NCBI RefSeq assembly: GCF_918697865.1
Contig: NZ_CAKKMV010000003.1
Span: 310,001-374,000, forward strand
DNA: 64,000 nucleotides
Direction: 5' to 3'
Origin: Massilia sp. Bi118
Lineage (GTDB): Bacteria; Pseudomonadota; Gammaproteobacteria; Burkholderiales; Burkholderiaceae_D
In this document: positions 25,194 through 35,177 of the stretch, piece after piece
Numbering within the stretch: the first letter of the stretch is position 1
How the letters are laid out: each line of letters starts with the position of its first letter
Program-made: the position numbers and the translations under genes
Notes under the pieces: generated by a model
The model's database searches: none
What the model was told of the DNA's origin: nothing
The model's input: only the letters and a program-made list of their open reading frames with translations

Positions 25194-25407
25194 GCGGCTG
25201 CACGGCGCGGGTCTGCGCCAGCGCCGTCGCGCGCGCAAGGGAGTCCAACTGGCGATCCCGATGGCGGTCACGCTGTCGCTGTTCTTCGCCGGCGATCTGG
25301 GCCTGATTCCGTCCTCCGGGCCGCTGGCCTGGCTGGCGGCCTGCGGCGCCGCACTGCTCATGGGCACGGCCGTGGTCGGCATCGAGACGTCCCGGCTGCG
25401 CAAATAG
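25183..25407 (+). CDS. small membrane protein (about 74 aa)
   Basis: A GTG start at 25183, preceded by GGAGG and overlapping the previous gene by 11 bases, opens a frame with a basic N-terminus (LRQRRRARKG). Two hydrophobic helices follow (VQLAIPMAVTLSLFFAGDL and PLAWLAACGAALLMGTAVVG). No family is recognised. Coupling to the HMA-like gene suggests a joint function at the membrane. Confidence 0.6.
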   Translation: MGAERLHGAGLRQRRRARKGVQLAIPMAVTLSLFFAGDLGLIPSSGPLAWLAACGAALLMGTAVVGIETSRLRK

Positions 25408-25417
25408 ACCGAAATGA

Positions 25418-25472
25418 CTAGGCCGGCTCCTACCTCATGCCGACTCTCACGCGGCAGGCGCTCCCGTAGAAT
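25418..25472 (+). promoter_or_regulatory. moaA-narXL promoter with TAG-N5-CTA-type site
   Basis: ACTAGGCCGGCTCC begins at 25417 (centre 25424). TCATGCCGAC lies at 25435-25444 (+11) and TAGAAT at 25467-25472 (+43). No -35 consensus is present, which points to an activator-dependent promoter. A TACCTCAT stretch inside the right arm resembles a NarL heptamer. Confidence 0.6.
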
Positions 25473-25502
25473 CTAGGCCATTCACACCCCATTGGAGCAC
25501 GC

Positions 25503-26477
25503 ATGTTGCGCGACCGTTTTGGCCGATCGATCGAATACCTGCGACTGTCCGTGACCGACCGTTGCGACCTGCGTTGCAGTTATTGCATCCCGACCGGCTT
25601 CAAGGGTTTCGAGGAACCCGAGCACTGGCTGCGCTTCGACGAGATCGAGCGCCTGGTCCGGGCCTTCGCCCGGCTCGGCACGCGCCGGCTGCGCCTGACC
25701 GGCGGCGAGCCCCTGCTGCGCCGCCACGTGACCCAGCTCGCCGGACGCCTGGCGGCCATCGAGGGGATCGCCGACCTCTCGATGTCGACCAATGCCACGC
25801 AGCTGGGCCGCCACGCCGCGGCCCTGCGCGCGGCCGGCGTGGGCCGCATCAACGTCAGCCTCGACAGCCTGGACCGCGCTTGCATGCACAGCATTACCGG
25901 CCGCGACAGCTACCTGCAGATCATGGACGGCATCATGGCCGGCAAGCACGCCGGTTTCGACCCGATCAAGATCAACATGGTCGCCATGCGCGGCGTCAAC
26001 GACGGCGAGATCGAGCGCATGGCGCAGTTCTGCATCGACAACGCCTTCGTGCTGCGCCTGATCGAAGTGATGCCGATGGGCGAAACTGGACGCAATACCG
26101 CCTACCTCGACCTGCGCGAGGTCCAGGCCCGCCTGACGGAAAGGTTCGACCTGGTGCCCCAGGCCGCGGAACTCGGGGGCGGTCCGGCGCGCTACCTGGC
26201 CACGCGCGACGGCAAGAGCAGCATCGGCTTCATCACCCCCATGTCGCAGCATTTCTGCGCCACCTGCAACCGCGTGCGCCTGTCGGTGGACGGCACCCTC
26301 TACCTGTGCCTGGGCCAGGAAGAAAAATTCGAGTTCCGGCCGCTGCTGCGCGGCGGCGCCAGCGACGCCGAGCTGGACGCGGCGATCCGGCAGGCGATCG
26401 AACTCAAGCCGCAAAAGCACGATTTCACGGCGCGGCCGGAAAAGATCGTCCGTTTCATGGCCCAGACCGGAGGCTGA
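25503..26477 (+). CDS. moaA: GTP 3',8-cyclase MoaA (molybdenum cofactor synthesis)
   Basis: This 324-residue radical-SAM enzyme carries out the first step of molybdopterin synthesis from GTP. The N-terminal cluster motif is CDLRCSYC (CX3CX2C), the C-terminal cluster is CATCNRVRLSVDGTLYLC (CX2CX13C), and LTGGEPLLRRHV binds SAM. The length is typical. It heads a tight operon (1-base gap to the carbonic anhydrase, then narX and narL), tying cofactor supply to the nitrate sensor. Confidence 0.95.
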   Translation: MLRDRFGRSIEYLRLSVTDRCDLRCSYCIPTGFKGFEEPEHWLRFDEIERLVRAFARLGTRRLRLTGGEPLLRRHVTQLAGRLAAIEGIADLSMSTNATQLGRHAAALRAAGVGRINVSLDSLDRACMHSITGRDSYLQIMDGIMAGKHAGFDPIKINMVAMRGVNDGEIERMAQFCIDNAFVLRLIEVMPMGETGRNTAYLDLREVQARLTERFDLVPQAAELGGGPARYLATRDGKSSIGFITPMSQHFCATCNRVRLSVDGTLYLCLGQEEKFEFRPLLRGGASDAELDAAIRQAIELKPQKHDFTARPEKIVRFMAQTGG

Positions 26478-26478
26478 G

Positions 26479-27126
26479 ATGGAGGACATCGAACGCTTCA
26501 TCCGCGGCTTCGGCCGCTTCCAGCAGCAGTACCTGCGCGAACCGGCGGCACTCGACAGCCTGCGCAGCGGCCAGCATCCAACCACGCTGCTGATCGGCTG
26601 CTGCGACGCGCGCGTCGATCCGGCCCTGCTGATGGGCTGCGACCCGGGCGACATCTTCGTGGTCCGCAACATCGCCAACCTGGTCCCGCCTTTCTCGGCG
26701 GATGCTTCGCCCGGCGTCACCTCGGCCATCGAGTTCGCGGTCTGCGGCCTCGACGTGGCGCGCATCGTGGTGCTCGGCCACGCGCGCTGCGGCGGCATCC
26801 GCGCCCTGATGCAGGGTGGCCGCGTCACCGAGGAGACCGATTTCGTCGCGCGCTGGATGAAACTGGCCGAGCCGGTCCGCGCCGAGGTGCTGCGTGCGCT
26901 CCCGCACAAGCACGAGGCGGGCCGCTGCCGCGCCGCCGAACTCGCCAGCATCCTGCACTCACTGGATAACTTGATGGGTTACCCATGGATCCGCCGCCGC
27001 GTGGAGGCCGGCAAGCTCGCCCTGCATGGCTGGTATTTCGACATCGACACCGGCTCCCTGCTCGCCTATTCGCCGCGCAAGCAGGAATTCCTGAACCTGG
27101 TGCAGCCGCTGGAAGCCGCCGCATGA
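26479..27126 (+). CDS. can: beta-class carbonic anhydrase
   Basis: The 215-residue cytoplasmic enzyme interconverts CO2 and bicarbonate. The zinc-site motifs are IGCCDARVDP near residue 40 and LGHARCGG near residue 99, giving Cys, Asp-Arg dyad, His and Cys. Length and fold match bacterial beta carbonic anhydrases. It is sandwiched between moaA (1-base gap) and narX (ATGA overlap), unusual company that suggests co-regulation with nitrate respiration. Confidence 0.93.
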   Translation: MEDIERFIRGFGRFQQQYLREPAALDSLRSGQHPTTLLIGCCDARVDPALLMGCDPGDIFVVRNIANLVPPFSADASPGVTSAIEFAVCGLDVARIVVLGHARCGGIRALMQGGRVTEETDFVARWMKLAEPVRAEVLRALPHKHEAGRCRAAELASILHSLDNLMGYPWIRRRVEAGKLALHGWYFDIDTGSLLAYSPRKQEFLNLVQPLEAAA

Positions 27127-29090
27127 GCGACACGGCTGCCGGCGCCACGCCCGCCTACCCGCCGATTCCCGGCCACCTGCGTCTGTCGACCCGGATCGCC
27201 GGCGCACTGGTCGGCTTCCTGCTGCTGGCGCTGGCGGCGATCGGCGCCACCCTGTGGCTGTCCTGGCAGCTCGAAGGCGCCGGCGCCGCCATCAACGAGA
27301 CCGGCAGCCTGCGCAAGCAGGAATACCGGCTCGCCATGCTGCTGGGACGGGAGGTGCATACCCCGGATGCCGGCTTCGGCGGGGCGGCTCTGGCCCAGAT
27401 CGCCTCGATCGACGCCACCCTGGCGCTGGTGGCCCAGGGCGACCCGCAACGGCCGCTCGGCCTGCCCCCCACGGCCGCCGTCCGCAACAGCTTCGCCGGG
27501 GCGTCCGAGCGCTGGCGGCGCGAGATCCGCCCGCTGGCCCTGCGGGTGCTGGAGGCGCGCGGCGAGCAGCGCGTGCTCACGCTGCGGCGCTTCCTGGGCG
27601 TGATCGACGACTACGTCGACGAGATCGACGGCATCGTGCGCCTGATCGAAAGCGACAACGAAGTGCGCACTTTCTGGCTGCGTTCCTCGCAGCTGGCGCT
27701 GATGGCGCTGGGCGTGGGCGGCACCGTGGCGCTGGTCTACCTGATGTTCAGCCTGATCGTGCGGCCGGTCGAACGCCTGCACGCCGGCATGCGCAGCATG
27801 GCCGACGCCGACTTCGGCGTGCGGCTCGAAGCCGACAGCAAGGACGAGTTCGGGCAGCTCGCGACCGGTTTCAACCAGATGGCCGACCGCCTCGAGCGCG
27901 TCTACGGCAGCCTGGAGGACAAGGTCAGGGAAAAGACGGCCGCGCTGGAGAACCAGAACCGCGAACTGGCCCTGCTCTACGACAGCGCCGCCTTCCTGCA
28001 GGCGCGCCAGACGCTGGAGCCGATGTGCGAAGGCTTCCTCGAACGGATACTCCAGTACTTCGGGGCGGACGGCGGTTCGGTGCGCCTGGTTGAAGCGGGC
28101 AACGAGAAGGTCCACCTGGTGGCCCAGCAGGGCCTGCCCGAGGCAATGGCCGAGGCCGAGCGCTGCATGCCGCTCGGCGATTGCCTGTGCGGCGAGGCGG
28201 CGGTCGAACGGCAGCCCGTGGTGCACTGGCTGCGCGCGATGCCGGACGCTGCCGGCACCCCATGCGCGCGCAATGGCTTCGGCACGGTCTCGGTGTTCCA
28301 GATATTCGACCAGGACCAGCATCTTGGTGTGTTCACCCTGCACTTCCGCGCCGAACGGCGCTTCCGCGACCAGGAACAGGCGCTGCTCGACACCCTGGGC
28401 CGGCTGCTGGGCACGGCGATCGAGAACCTGCGCCTGGCGGCGCGCGAGCGCGAGATGGCCATCTCGGAAGAGCGCAACATGGTCGCCCGCGGCCTGCACG
28501 ACAGCATTGCCCAAGGCTTGAATTTCCTCAACCTGCAGGTGCAGATGCTGGACGACTCGCTGCGCCACGGCCAGCAGCAGGAAGCGGCCGATATCGTCCC
28601 GGCCCTGCGCGCCGGGGTAAAGGAAAGCTACGAGGACGTGCGCGAACTGCTGCAGAATTTTCGCAGCCGCCTGGAAGAAGACGACCTCAACAGCGCGCTG
28701 CGCAAGGCGGTGCGCAAGTTCCGCGACCAGACCGGCATCGACGCGCGCTTTGCCGCCGAGGGCGCCGGCAGCCTGCCGTTTGCGCGCGAAGAACAGCTGC
28801 AGATCCTGTTCATCGTTCAGGAAGCGCTGTCCAACATCCGCAAGCATGCCCAGGCCGACCGGGTCGACGTGCATGTGGTCGACGGACAAGACTTTTCCTT
28901 ATCGATCAGCGATAATGGCGTCGGCTTCGATTCCAGCGCCGGGTCCGATGAAAGCGATCGCCGGGTTGGCTTGCACATCATGCAAGAGCGGGCCGAGCAC
29001 ATCAACGCCGAGCTGGTTATCGAGTCCCGCCCCGGCGCTGGCACCACCATCGGCCTGCATGTCGCGCGCGAGCAGCGGCGGGCGGCCTGA
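27123..29090 (+). CDS. narX: nitrate/nitrite sensor histidine kinase NarX-like
   Basis: The 655-residue inner-membrane kinase has a membrane helix at about residues 25-45 and a periplasmic helical domain whose P-box-like NETGSLRKQEYRLAMLLGRE would bind nitrate. A second helix sits near 185-205, followed by HAMP (RPVERLHAGM, ADADFGVRLE). A GAF-like central domain carries the NarX-type cysteines (CMPLGDCLCG). A HisKA_3 dimerisation domain (EERNMVARGLHDSIAQGLNF, phospho-His in GLHDS) and an ATPase domain (VQEALSNIRKHA, DNGVGFD) follow. ATG at 27123 overlaps the carbonic anhydrase stop. Partner narL is next. Confidence 0.9.
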   Translation: MSDTAAGATPAYPPIPGHLRLSTRIAGALVGFLLLALAAIGATLWLSWQLEGAGAAINETGSLRKQEYRLAMLLGREVHTPDAGFGGAALAQIASIDATLALVAQGDPQRPLGLPPTAAVRNSFAGASERWRREIRPLALRVLEARGEQRVLTLRRFLGVIDDYVDEIDGIVRLIESDNEVRTFWLRSSQLALMALGVGGTVALVYLMFSLIVRPVERLHAGMRSMADADFGVRLEADSKDEFGQLATGFNQMADRLERVYGSLEDKVREKTAALENQNRELALLYDSAAFLQARQTLEPMCEGFLERILQYFGADGGSVRLVEAGNEKVHLVAQQGLPEAMAEAERCMPLGDCLCGEAAVERQPVVHWLRAMPDAAGTPCARNGFGTVSVFQIFDQDQHLGVFTLHFRAERRFRDQEQALLDTLGRLLGTAIENLRLAAREREMAISEERNMVARGLHDSIAQGLNFLNLQVQMLDDSLRHGQQQEAADIVPALRAGVKESYEDVRELLQNFRSRLEEDDLNSALRKAVRKFRDQTGIDARFAAEGAGSLPFAREEQLQILFIVQEALSNIRKHAQADRVDVHVVDGQDFSLSISDNGVGFDSSAGSDESDRRVGLHIMQERAEHINAELVIESRPGAGTTIGLHVAREQRRAA

Positions 29091-29108
29091 GCACGATTGG
29101 AGTATGAC

Positions 29109-29789
29109 ATGGGCGCCTCAACCGACACGATCAGTGTCCTGCTGGTCGACGACCACACGCTGTTCCGCAGCGGCGTGCGATCGTTGCTGCAGCGCAACCC
29201 CCGTTTCACCGTGGTCGGCGAGGCCTCGGACGGCGTGGATGGGGTCAAGCGGGCCATGCAGCTCAAGCCGGACGTCATCCTGCTCGACCTCCACATGCCC
29301 GGCATGACCGGCGTCGAAACCCTGCAGCTGATCCTGCAGGGCTGGCCGGAGGCCGCGGTCATCATGCTGACCGTGTCCGAGGAAGGAGAAGACCTCGCCA
29401 GCGCGCTGCAGGCCGGCGCGCGCGGCTACCTGATCAAGAATATCGACGCCGACTACCTGGTCCGCGCGATCGAGCGCGCCGCAGCCGGCGAATCGGTGCT
29501 GGCGGAATCGATGGCGGCGAAGCTGGTCGCCCAGCTGCAGAAGCAGCGCGAACCCAAGGCGCCCGCCCCGCCGTCGGAACTCGACAAGCTGACCCCGCGC
29601 GAGCGCGAGATCCTGGCCTGCCTGGCGCGTGGCGAAAGCAACAAGCTGATTGCACGCGTGCTCGACCTGGCCGAAAGCACGGTCAAGATCCACGTCCAGA
29701 ACATCCTCAAGAAGCTCGGCCTGTCCAGCCGGGTCCAGGCCGCCGTGTTTGCCGTCGAGCAGGGTCTGACCAGCGGTCCCGAGCGGTAG
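29109..29789 (+). CDS. narL: NarL-type response regulator
   Basis: The 226-residue protein has a receiver domain (VLLVDDHTLFRSGV; phosphorylated Asp in DVILLDLHMPG; Thr in MLTVSEEG; Lys in YLIKNI). Its LuxR/NarL helix-turn-helix is LTPREREILACLARGESNKL then STVKIHVQNILKKLGL. It would be phosphorylated by NarX in nitrate and activate nitrate-respiration promoters. It starts 18 bases after narX with a TGGAG ribosome site. It is the best local candidate for binding the recurrent TAG-N5-CTA palindromes. Confidence 0.92.
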   Translation: MGASTDTISVLLVDDHTLFRSGVRSLLQRNPRFTVVGEASDGVDGVKRAMQLKPDVILLDLHMPGMTGVETLQLILQGWPEAAVIMLTVSEEGEDLASALQAGARGYLIKNIDADYLVRAIERAAAGESVLAESMAAKLVAQLQKQREPKAPAPPSELDKLTPREREILACLARGESNKLIARVLDLAESTVKIHVQNILKKLGLSSRVQAAVFAVEQGLTSGPER

Positions 29790-29792
29790 GCG

Positions 29793-32117
<2,325 letters not shown>

Positions 32118-32165
32118 GCGCTCAGGTCCGTACGAAGGTGAAGAGCCGCCATCCTACGCCTTTGT

Positions 32166-32182
32166 GACTAGGCTCGCTAGCC
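32166..32182. promoter_or_regulatory. TAG-N5-CTA palindrome between hybrid kinase and narK1
   Basis: GACTAGGCTCGCTAGCCC spans about 32166-32183 (centre 32174). It matches the core palindrome, but no convincing -10 lies 43 bases away on either strand, and the +11 element is absent. It may act on narK1 at a different spacing or be a chance match. Confidence 0.35.
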
Positions 32183-32302
32183 CATCCGTTGGCCCTGTCT
32201 AGGTCTATTGCCCTCTCGAAAACACTCCTCCGGCCAATAGTTGGGCGCGCGGGCCATGCGTAAGCTTGCATCTATCGAGAAGTGCATTCCACGGAGGAAA
32301 AA

Positions 32303-33571
32303 ATGAGCACCGATAGAAGACCGATTGCGGTCCTGGTCAGCAGTACGTTCGCGTTCACGATCTGTTTCGCGATCTGGATGATGTTCGCGGTCCTGGGCAT
32401 TCCAATCAAGGCCAAGCTGGGCCTGAACGAGACCGAATTCGGCCTGCTGGTCGCCACCCCGGTCCTGAGCGGCGCGCTGGTGCGGGTCCCGCTCGGCATC
32501 TGGACCGACCGCTTCGGCGGGCGCATCGTGTTCTTCGCGCTGATGCTGGCCTGCGCCCTGCCCATCTGGCTGATCAGCTACGCCACCGCGTACTGGCATT
32601 TCCTGGTACTGGGCCTGTTCGTCGGCCTGGCCGGCGGCTCGTTCTCGGTCGGCACCCCGTATGTCGCGCGCTGGTTCGGCAAGGAGCGCCGCGGTTTCGC
32701 GATGGGCGTATTCGGCGCCGGCAACTCGGGCTCGGCCCTGACCAAGTTCGTGGCGCCCGCGATCATTGCCGCCGCCGGCTGGCAGGCGCTGCCCAAGGTG
32801 TACTCGCTTGTGATGGTCGCCACCGCCCTGCTGTTCTGGTTCGGTTCGTATTCCGACCCGTCGCACAAGGCGCCATCGGGCGAAAGCTTCGCCCGGCAGA
32901 TGCGGGTGCTGAAGGATCCACGCGTGTGGCGCTACTGCCAGTACTACTCGGTAGTGTTCGGCGGCTACGTGGCGCTGGCCTTGTGGATGACCAAGTACTA
33001 CGTCGGCGAGTATGGCTTCGACCTCAAGCTGGCCGCCCTGCTGGCCGCCTGCTTCTCGCTGCCCGGCGGCGTGCTGCGCGCGCTCGGCGGCTGGATCGCG
33101 GACAAATACGGCGCCTACAAGGTGACCTGGGCCGTCATGTGGGTGTGCTGGGTCTGCTTTTTCATCCTGTCCTATCCGCAGACCACGATGAGCGTCAAGA
33201 CCGTGGGCGGCGCGATGGACATGCACATCGGCCTCGGTCCGGTCGCCTTCACCGCTCTGCTGTTCGTGGTCGGCGTCGCGATGGCAATCGGCAAGGCCTC
33301 GGTGTTCCGCTTCATCGCCGATGATTTCAGCGACAACATCGGCGCCGTCTCGGGCGTGGTCGGCCTGGCCGGCGGCCTGGGCGGCTTCATCCTGCCGATC
33401 ATGTTCGGCGCCATCGTCGACCTGACCGGCATCCGCTCCAGCTCCTTCATGCTGCTGTACGGCACCGTCTGCGTCTCGCTGGTCTGGATGCATTTCTCGT
33501 TCAAGCCCGGCCGCAGCACGCCTGCCGCCGGCAACGCCGCCCCGGCCGCGCCGCTGCGCAAGGCCGCTTGA
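32303..33571 (+). CDS. narK1: NarK1-type nitrate transporter (MFS)
   Basis: The 422-residue major-facilitator protein has 12 hydrophobic segments and nitrate/nitrite porter signatures (GVFGAGNSGSALTKFVAP near residue 145, VVGLAGGLGGFILP near 355). Its length and short loops match the NarK1 group, thought to import nitrate with protons. A GGAGG site precedes ATG 32303. narK2 follows after 41 bases, the arrangement seen in denitrifiers with paired NarK1/NarK2. Confidence 0.92.
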   Translation: MSTDRRPIAVLVSSTFAFTICFAIWMMFAVLGIPIKAKLGLNETEFGLLVATPVLSGALVRVPLGIWTDRFGGRIVFFALMLACALPIWLISYATAYWHFLVLGLFVGLAGGSFSVGTPYVARWFGKERRGFAMGVFGAGNSGSALTKFVAPAIIAAAGWQALPKVYSLVMVATALLFWFGSYSDPSHKAPSGESFARQMRVLKDPRVWRYCQYYSVVFGGYVALALWMTKYYVGEYGFDLKLAALLAACFSLPGGVLRALGGWIADKYGAYKVTWAVMWVCWVCFFILSYPQTTMSVKTVGGAMDMHIGLGPVAFTALLFVVGVAMAIGKASVFRFIADDFSDNIGAVSGVVGLAGGLGGFILPIMFGAIVDLTGIRSSSFMLLYGTVCVSLVWMHFSFKPGRSTPAAGNAAPAAPLRKAA

Positions 33572-33612
33572 CCCCACCCGATACGACAACCAACCCTCAC
33601 ACAGGAGAAATC

Positions 33613-34989
33613 GTGAGCAAATACATGATATCGACCTGGGAACCCGAAGTTCCCGGTTTCTGGCAAAGCCGCGGCAAGCCGACCGCCAACCGCAACCTCT
33701 GGATCTCGATCCCGGCCCTGATGCTGGCCTTCGCCATCTGGATGGTGTGGAGCGTGGTCGTGGTCAATCTGCCGAGCATCGGCTTCAAGTACAGCACCAA
33801 CCAGCTGTTCTGGCTGGCGGCGGTGCCGGGACTGTCCGGCGCCACCCTGCGCATCTTCTATTCCTTCATGGTGCCGATCTTCGGCGGCCGCAAGTGGACC
33901 GCCATCTCGACCGCCTCGCTGCTGGTCCCGGCGCTGGGCATCGGCTTTGCCGTGCAGGATCCGCACACCAGCTACCCGACCATGCTGGTGCTGTCCCTGC
34001 TGTGCGGCTTCGGCGGCGGCAACTTCGCCTCCTCGATGGCCAACATCAGCTTCTTCTACCCGAAGGCCCAGAAAGGCTACGCCCTCGGCATGAACGCCGG
34101 CCTTGGCAACCTCGGTGTGTCGGCCGTGCAGTTCGTGGTGCCACTGGTGATCACCGCGGCCGTGTTCGGCGGCGAGCCGCAGACCTGGGTCAAGGCGGCC
34201 CAGACCAAGCAGGTCTGGCTGCAGAACGCCGGCTTCGTCTGGGTGCCCTTCATTATCATGTCGACGCTGGCCGCCTGGTTCGGCATGAACGACCTGGCCT
34301 CGGCCAAGGCCTCGTTCGCCGAGCAGGCCGTGATCTTCAAGCGCAAGCATAACTGGCTGATGTGCTGGCTCTACGTCGGCACCTTCGGCTCCTTCATCGG
34401 TTATTCGGCGGCCTTCCCGCTGCTGACCAGCACCCTGTTCCCGCAGGTGAATCCGCTGCAGTACGCCTTCGTCGGCCCGCTGGTCAGCGCCCTGGCGCGC
34501 GTGGCCGGCGGTTATGTCTCCGACAAGCTGGGCGGCGCCCGTGTAACCGTCTGGACCTTCGCCGCGATGATCGCGGCCGTGCTGGGCGTGCTGCATTTCC
34601 TGCCGCATGCAGGGAACCCGGGCAGCTTCATGGGCTTCTTCGGCATGTTCCTGCTGCTGTTCGCCTGCACCGGGGTCGGCAATGCCTCGACCTTCCGCAT
34701 GATCCCGGTCATCTTCATGACCCTGCACCAGCGCGCCGCCAGCAAGCAGCCGGAAGCCGTGAAGGCCCAGGCCGTCGTCAACGCCAACAAGGAAGCCGCC
34801 GCCGTGCTGGGCTTCACCTCGGCGATCGCCGCCTACGGCGCCTTCTTCATCCCCAAGAGCTACGGCACCTCGATCGCCCTGACCGGCAGCGCCGACGCCG
34901 CGCTGTGGTGCTTCATCGGCTTCTACGTCAGCTGCATCGCCGTGACCTGGTGGTTCTACGCCCGCAAGGGTGCGGACATGCCCTGCTGA
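33613..34989 (+). CDS. narK2: NarK2-type nitrate/nitrite antiporter (MFS)
   Basis: The 458-residue major-facilitator protein resembles E. coli NarK (463 residues), which exchanges nitrate for nitrite. NxGxG-type signatures are GMNAGLGNLGVSAVQFVVPL and VNANKEAAAVLGFTSAIAAY. The N-terminus EPEVPGFWQSRGKPTANRNL is typical of this group. The GTG start at 33613 follows ACAGGAGAAA. A strong terminator follows the gene, before the separate narG promoter. Confidence 0.93.
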   Translation: MSKYMISTWEPEVPGFWQSRGKPTANRNLWISIPALMLAFAIWMVWSVVVVNLPSIGFKYSTNQLFWLAAVPGLSGATLRIFYSFMVPIFGGRKWTAISTASLLVPALGIGFAVQDPHTSYPTMLVLSLLCGFGGGNFASSMANISFFYPKAQKGYALGMNAGLGNLGVSAVQFVVPLVITAAVFGGEPQTWVKAAQTKQVWLQNAGFVWVPFIIMSTLAAWFGMNDLASAKASFAEQAVIFKRKHNWLMCWLYVGTFGSFIGYSAAFPLLTSTLFPQVNPLQYAFVGPLVSALARVAGGYVSDKLGGARVTVWTFAAMIAAVLGVLHFLPHAGNPGSFMGFFGMFLLLFACTGVGNASTFRMIPVIFMTLHQRAASKQPEAVKAQAVVNANKEAAAVLGFTSAIAAYGAFFIPKSYGTSIALTGSADAALWCFIGFYVSCIAVTWWFYARKGADMPC

Positions 34990-35012
34990 CGGCCTGACCA
35001 GTCGCCCGGAGC

Positions 35013-35054
35013 ACACGGCCGCCGCCAGGGCAACCTGCGGCGGCCGTCGTGTTT
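35013..35054 (+). terminator. rho-independent terminator after narK2
   Basis: A GC-rich stem (ACGGCCGCCG pairing with CGGCGGCCGT) is followed by CGTGTTTC. It separates the narK unit from narGHJI, although the T-run is short. Confidence 0.6.
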
Positions 35055-35078
35055 CAGGCGCCACGTAGTTCCAAAGGA

Positions 35079-35133
35079 CTAGTCGGACTACTCCCTAATC
35101 CGCCGCGCGACCGCCTTCTTACGAATATTCAAT
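35079..35133 (+). promoter_or_regulatory. narGHJI promoter with TAG-N5-CTA palindrome
   Basis: GGACTAGTCGGACTACTCC at 35076-35094 is a perfect 19-base inverted repeat apart from its centre (centre 35085), the best copy in the window. TTCAAT begins 43 bases on (35128-35133) as a weak -10. Transcription would start near 35140, 38 bases before narG. The +11 element is poorly conserved here. Confidence 0.6.
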
Positions 35134-35177
35134 ACCTCTGCCCAACCGTAGACTGTCCTCAGTCAATTGGAGGAATC

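Noticed and set aside
25408..25502. Molybdenum-cofactor riboswitch before moaA
   Set aside because: The predicted leader after the -10 is about 25 bases, too short for that RNA.
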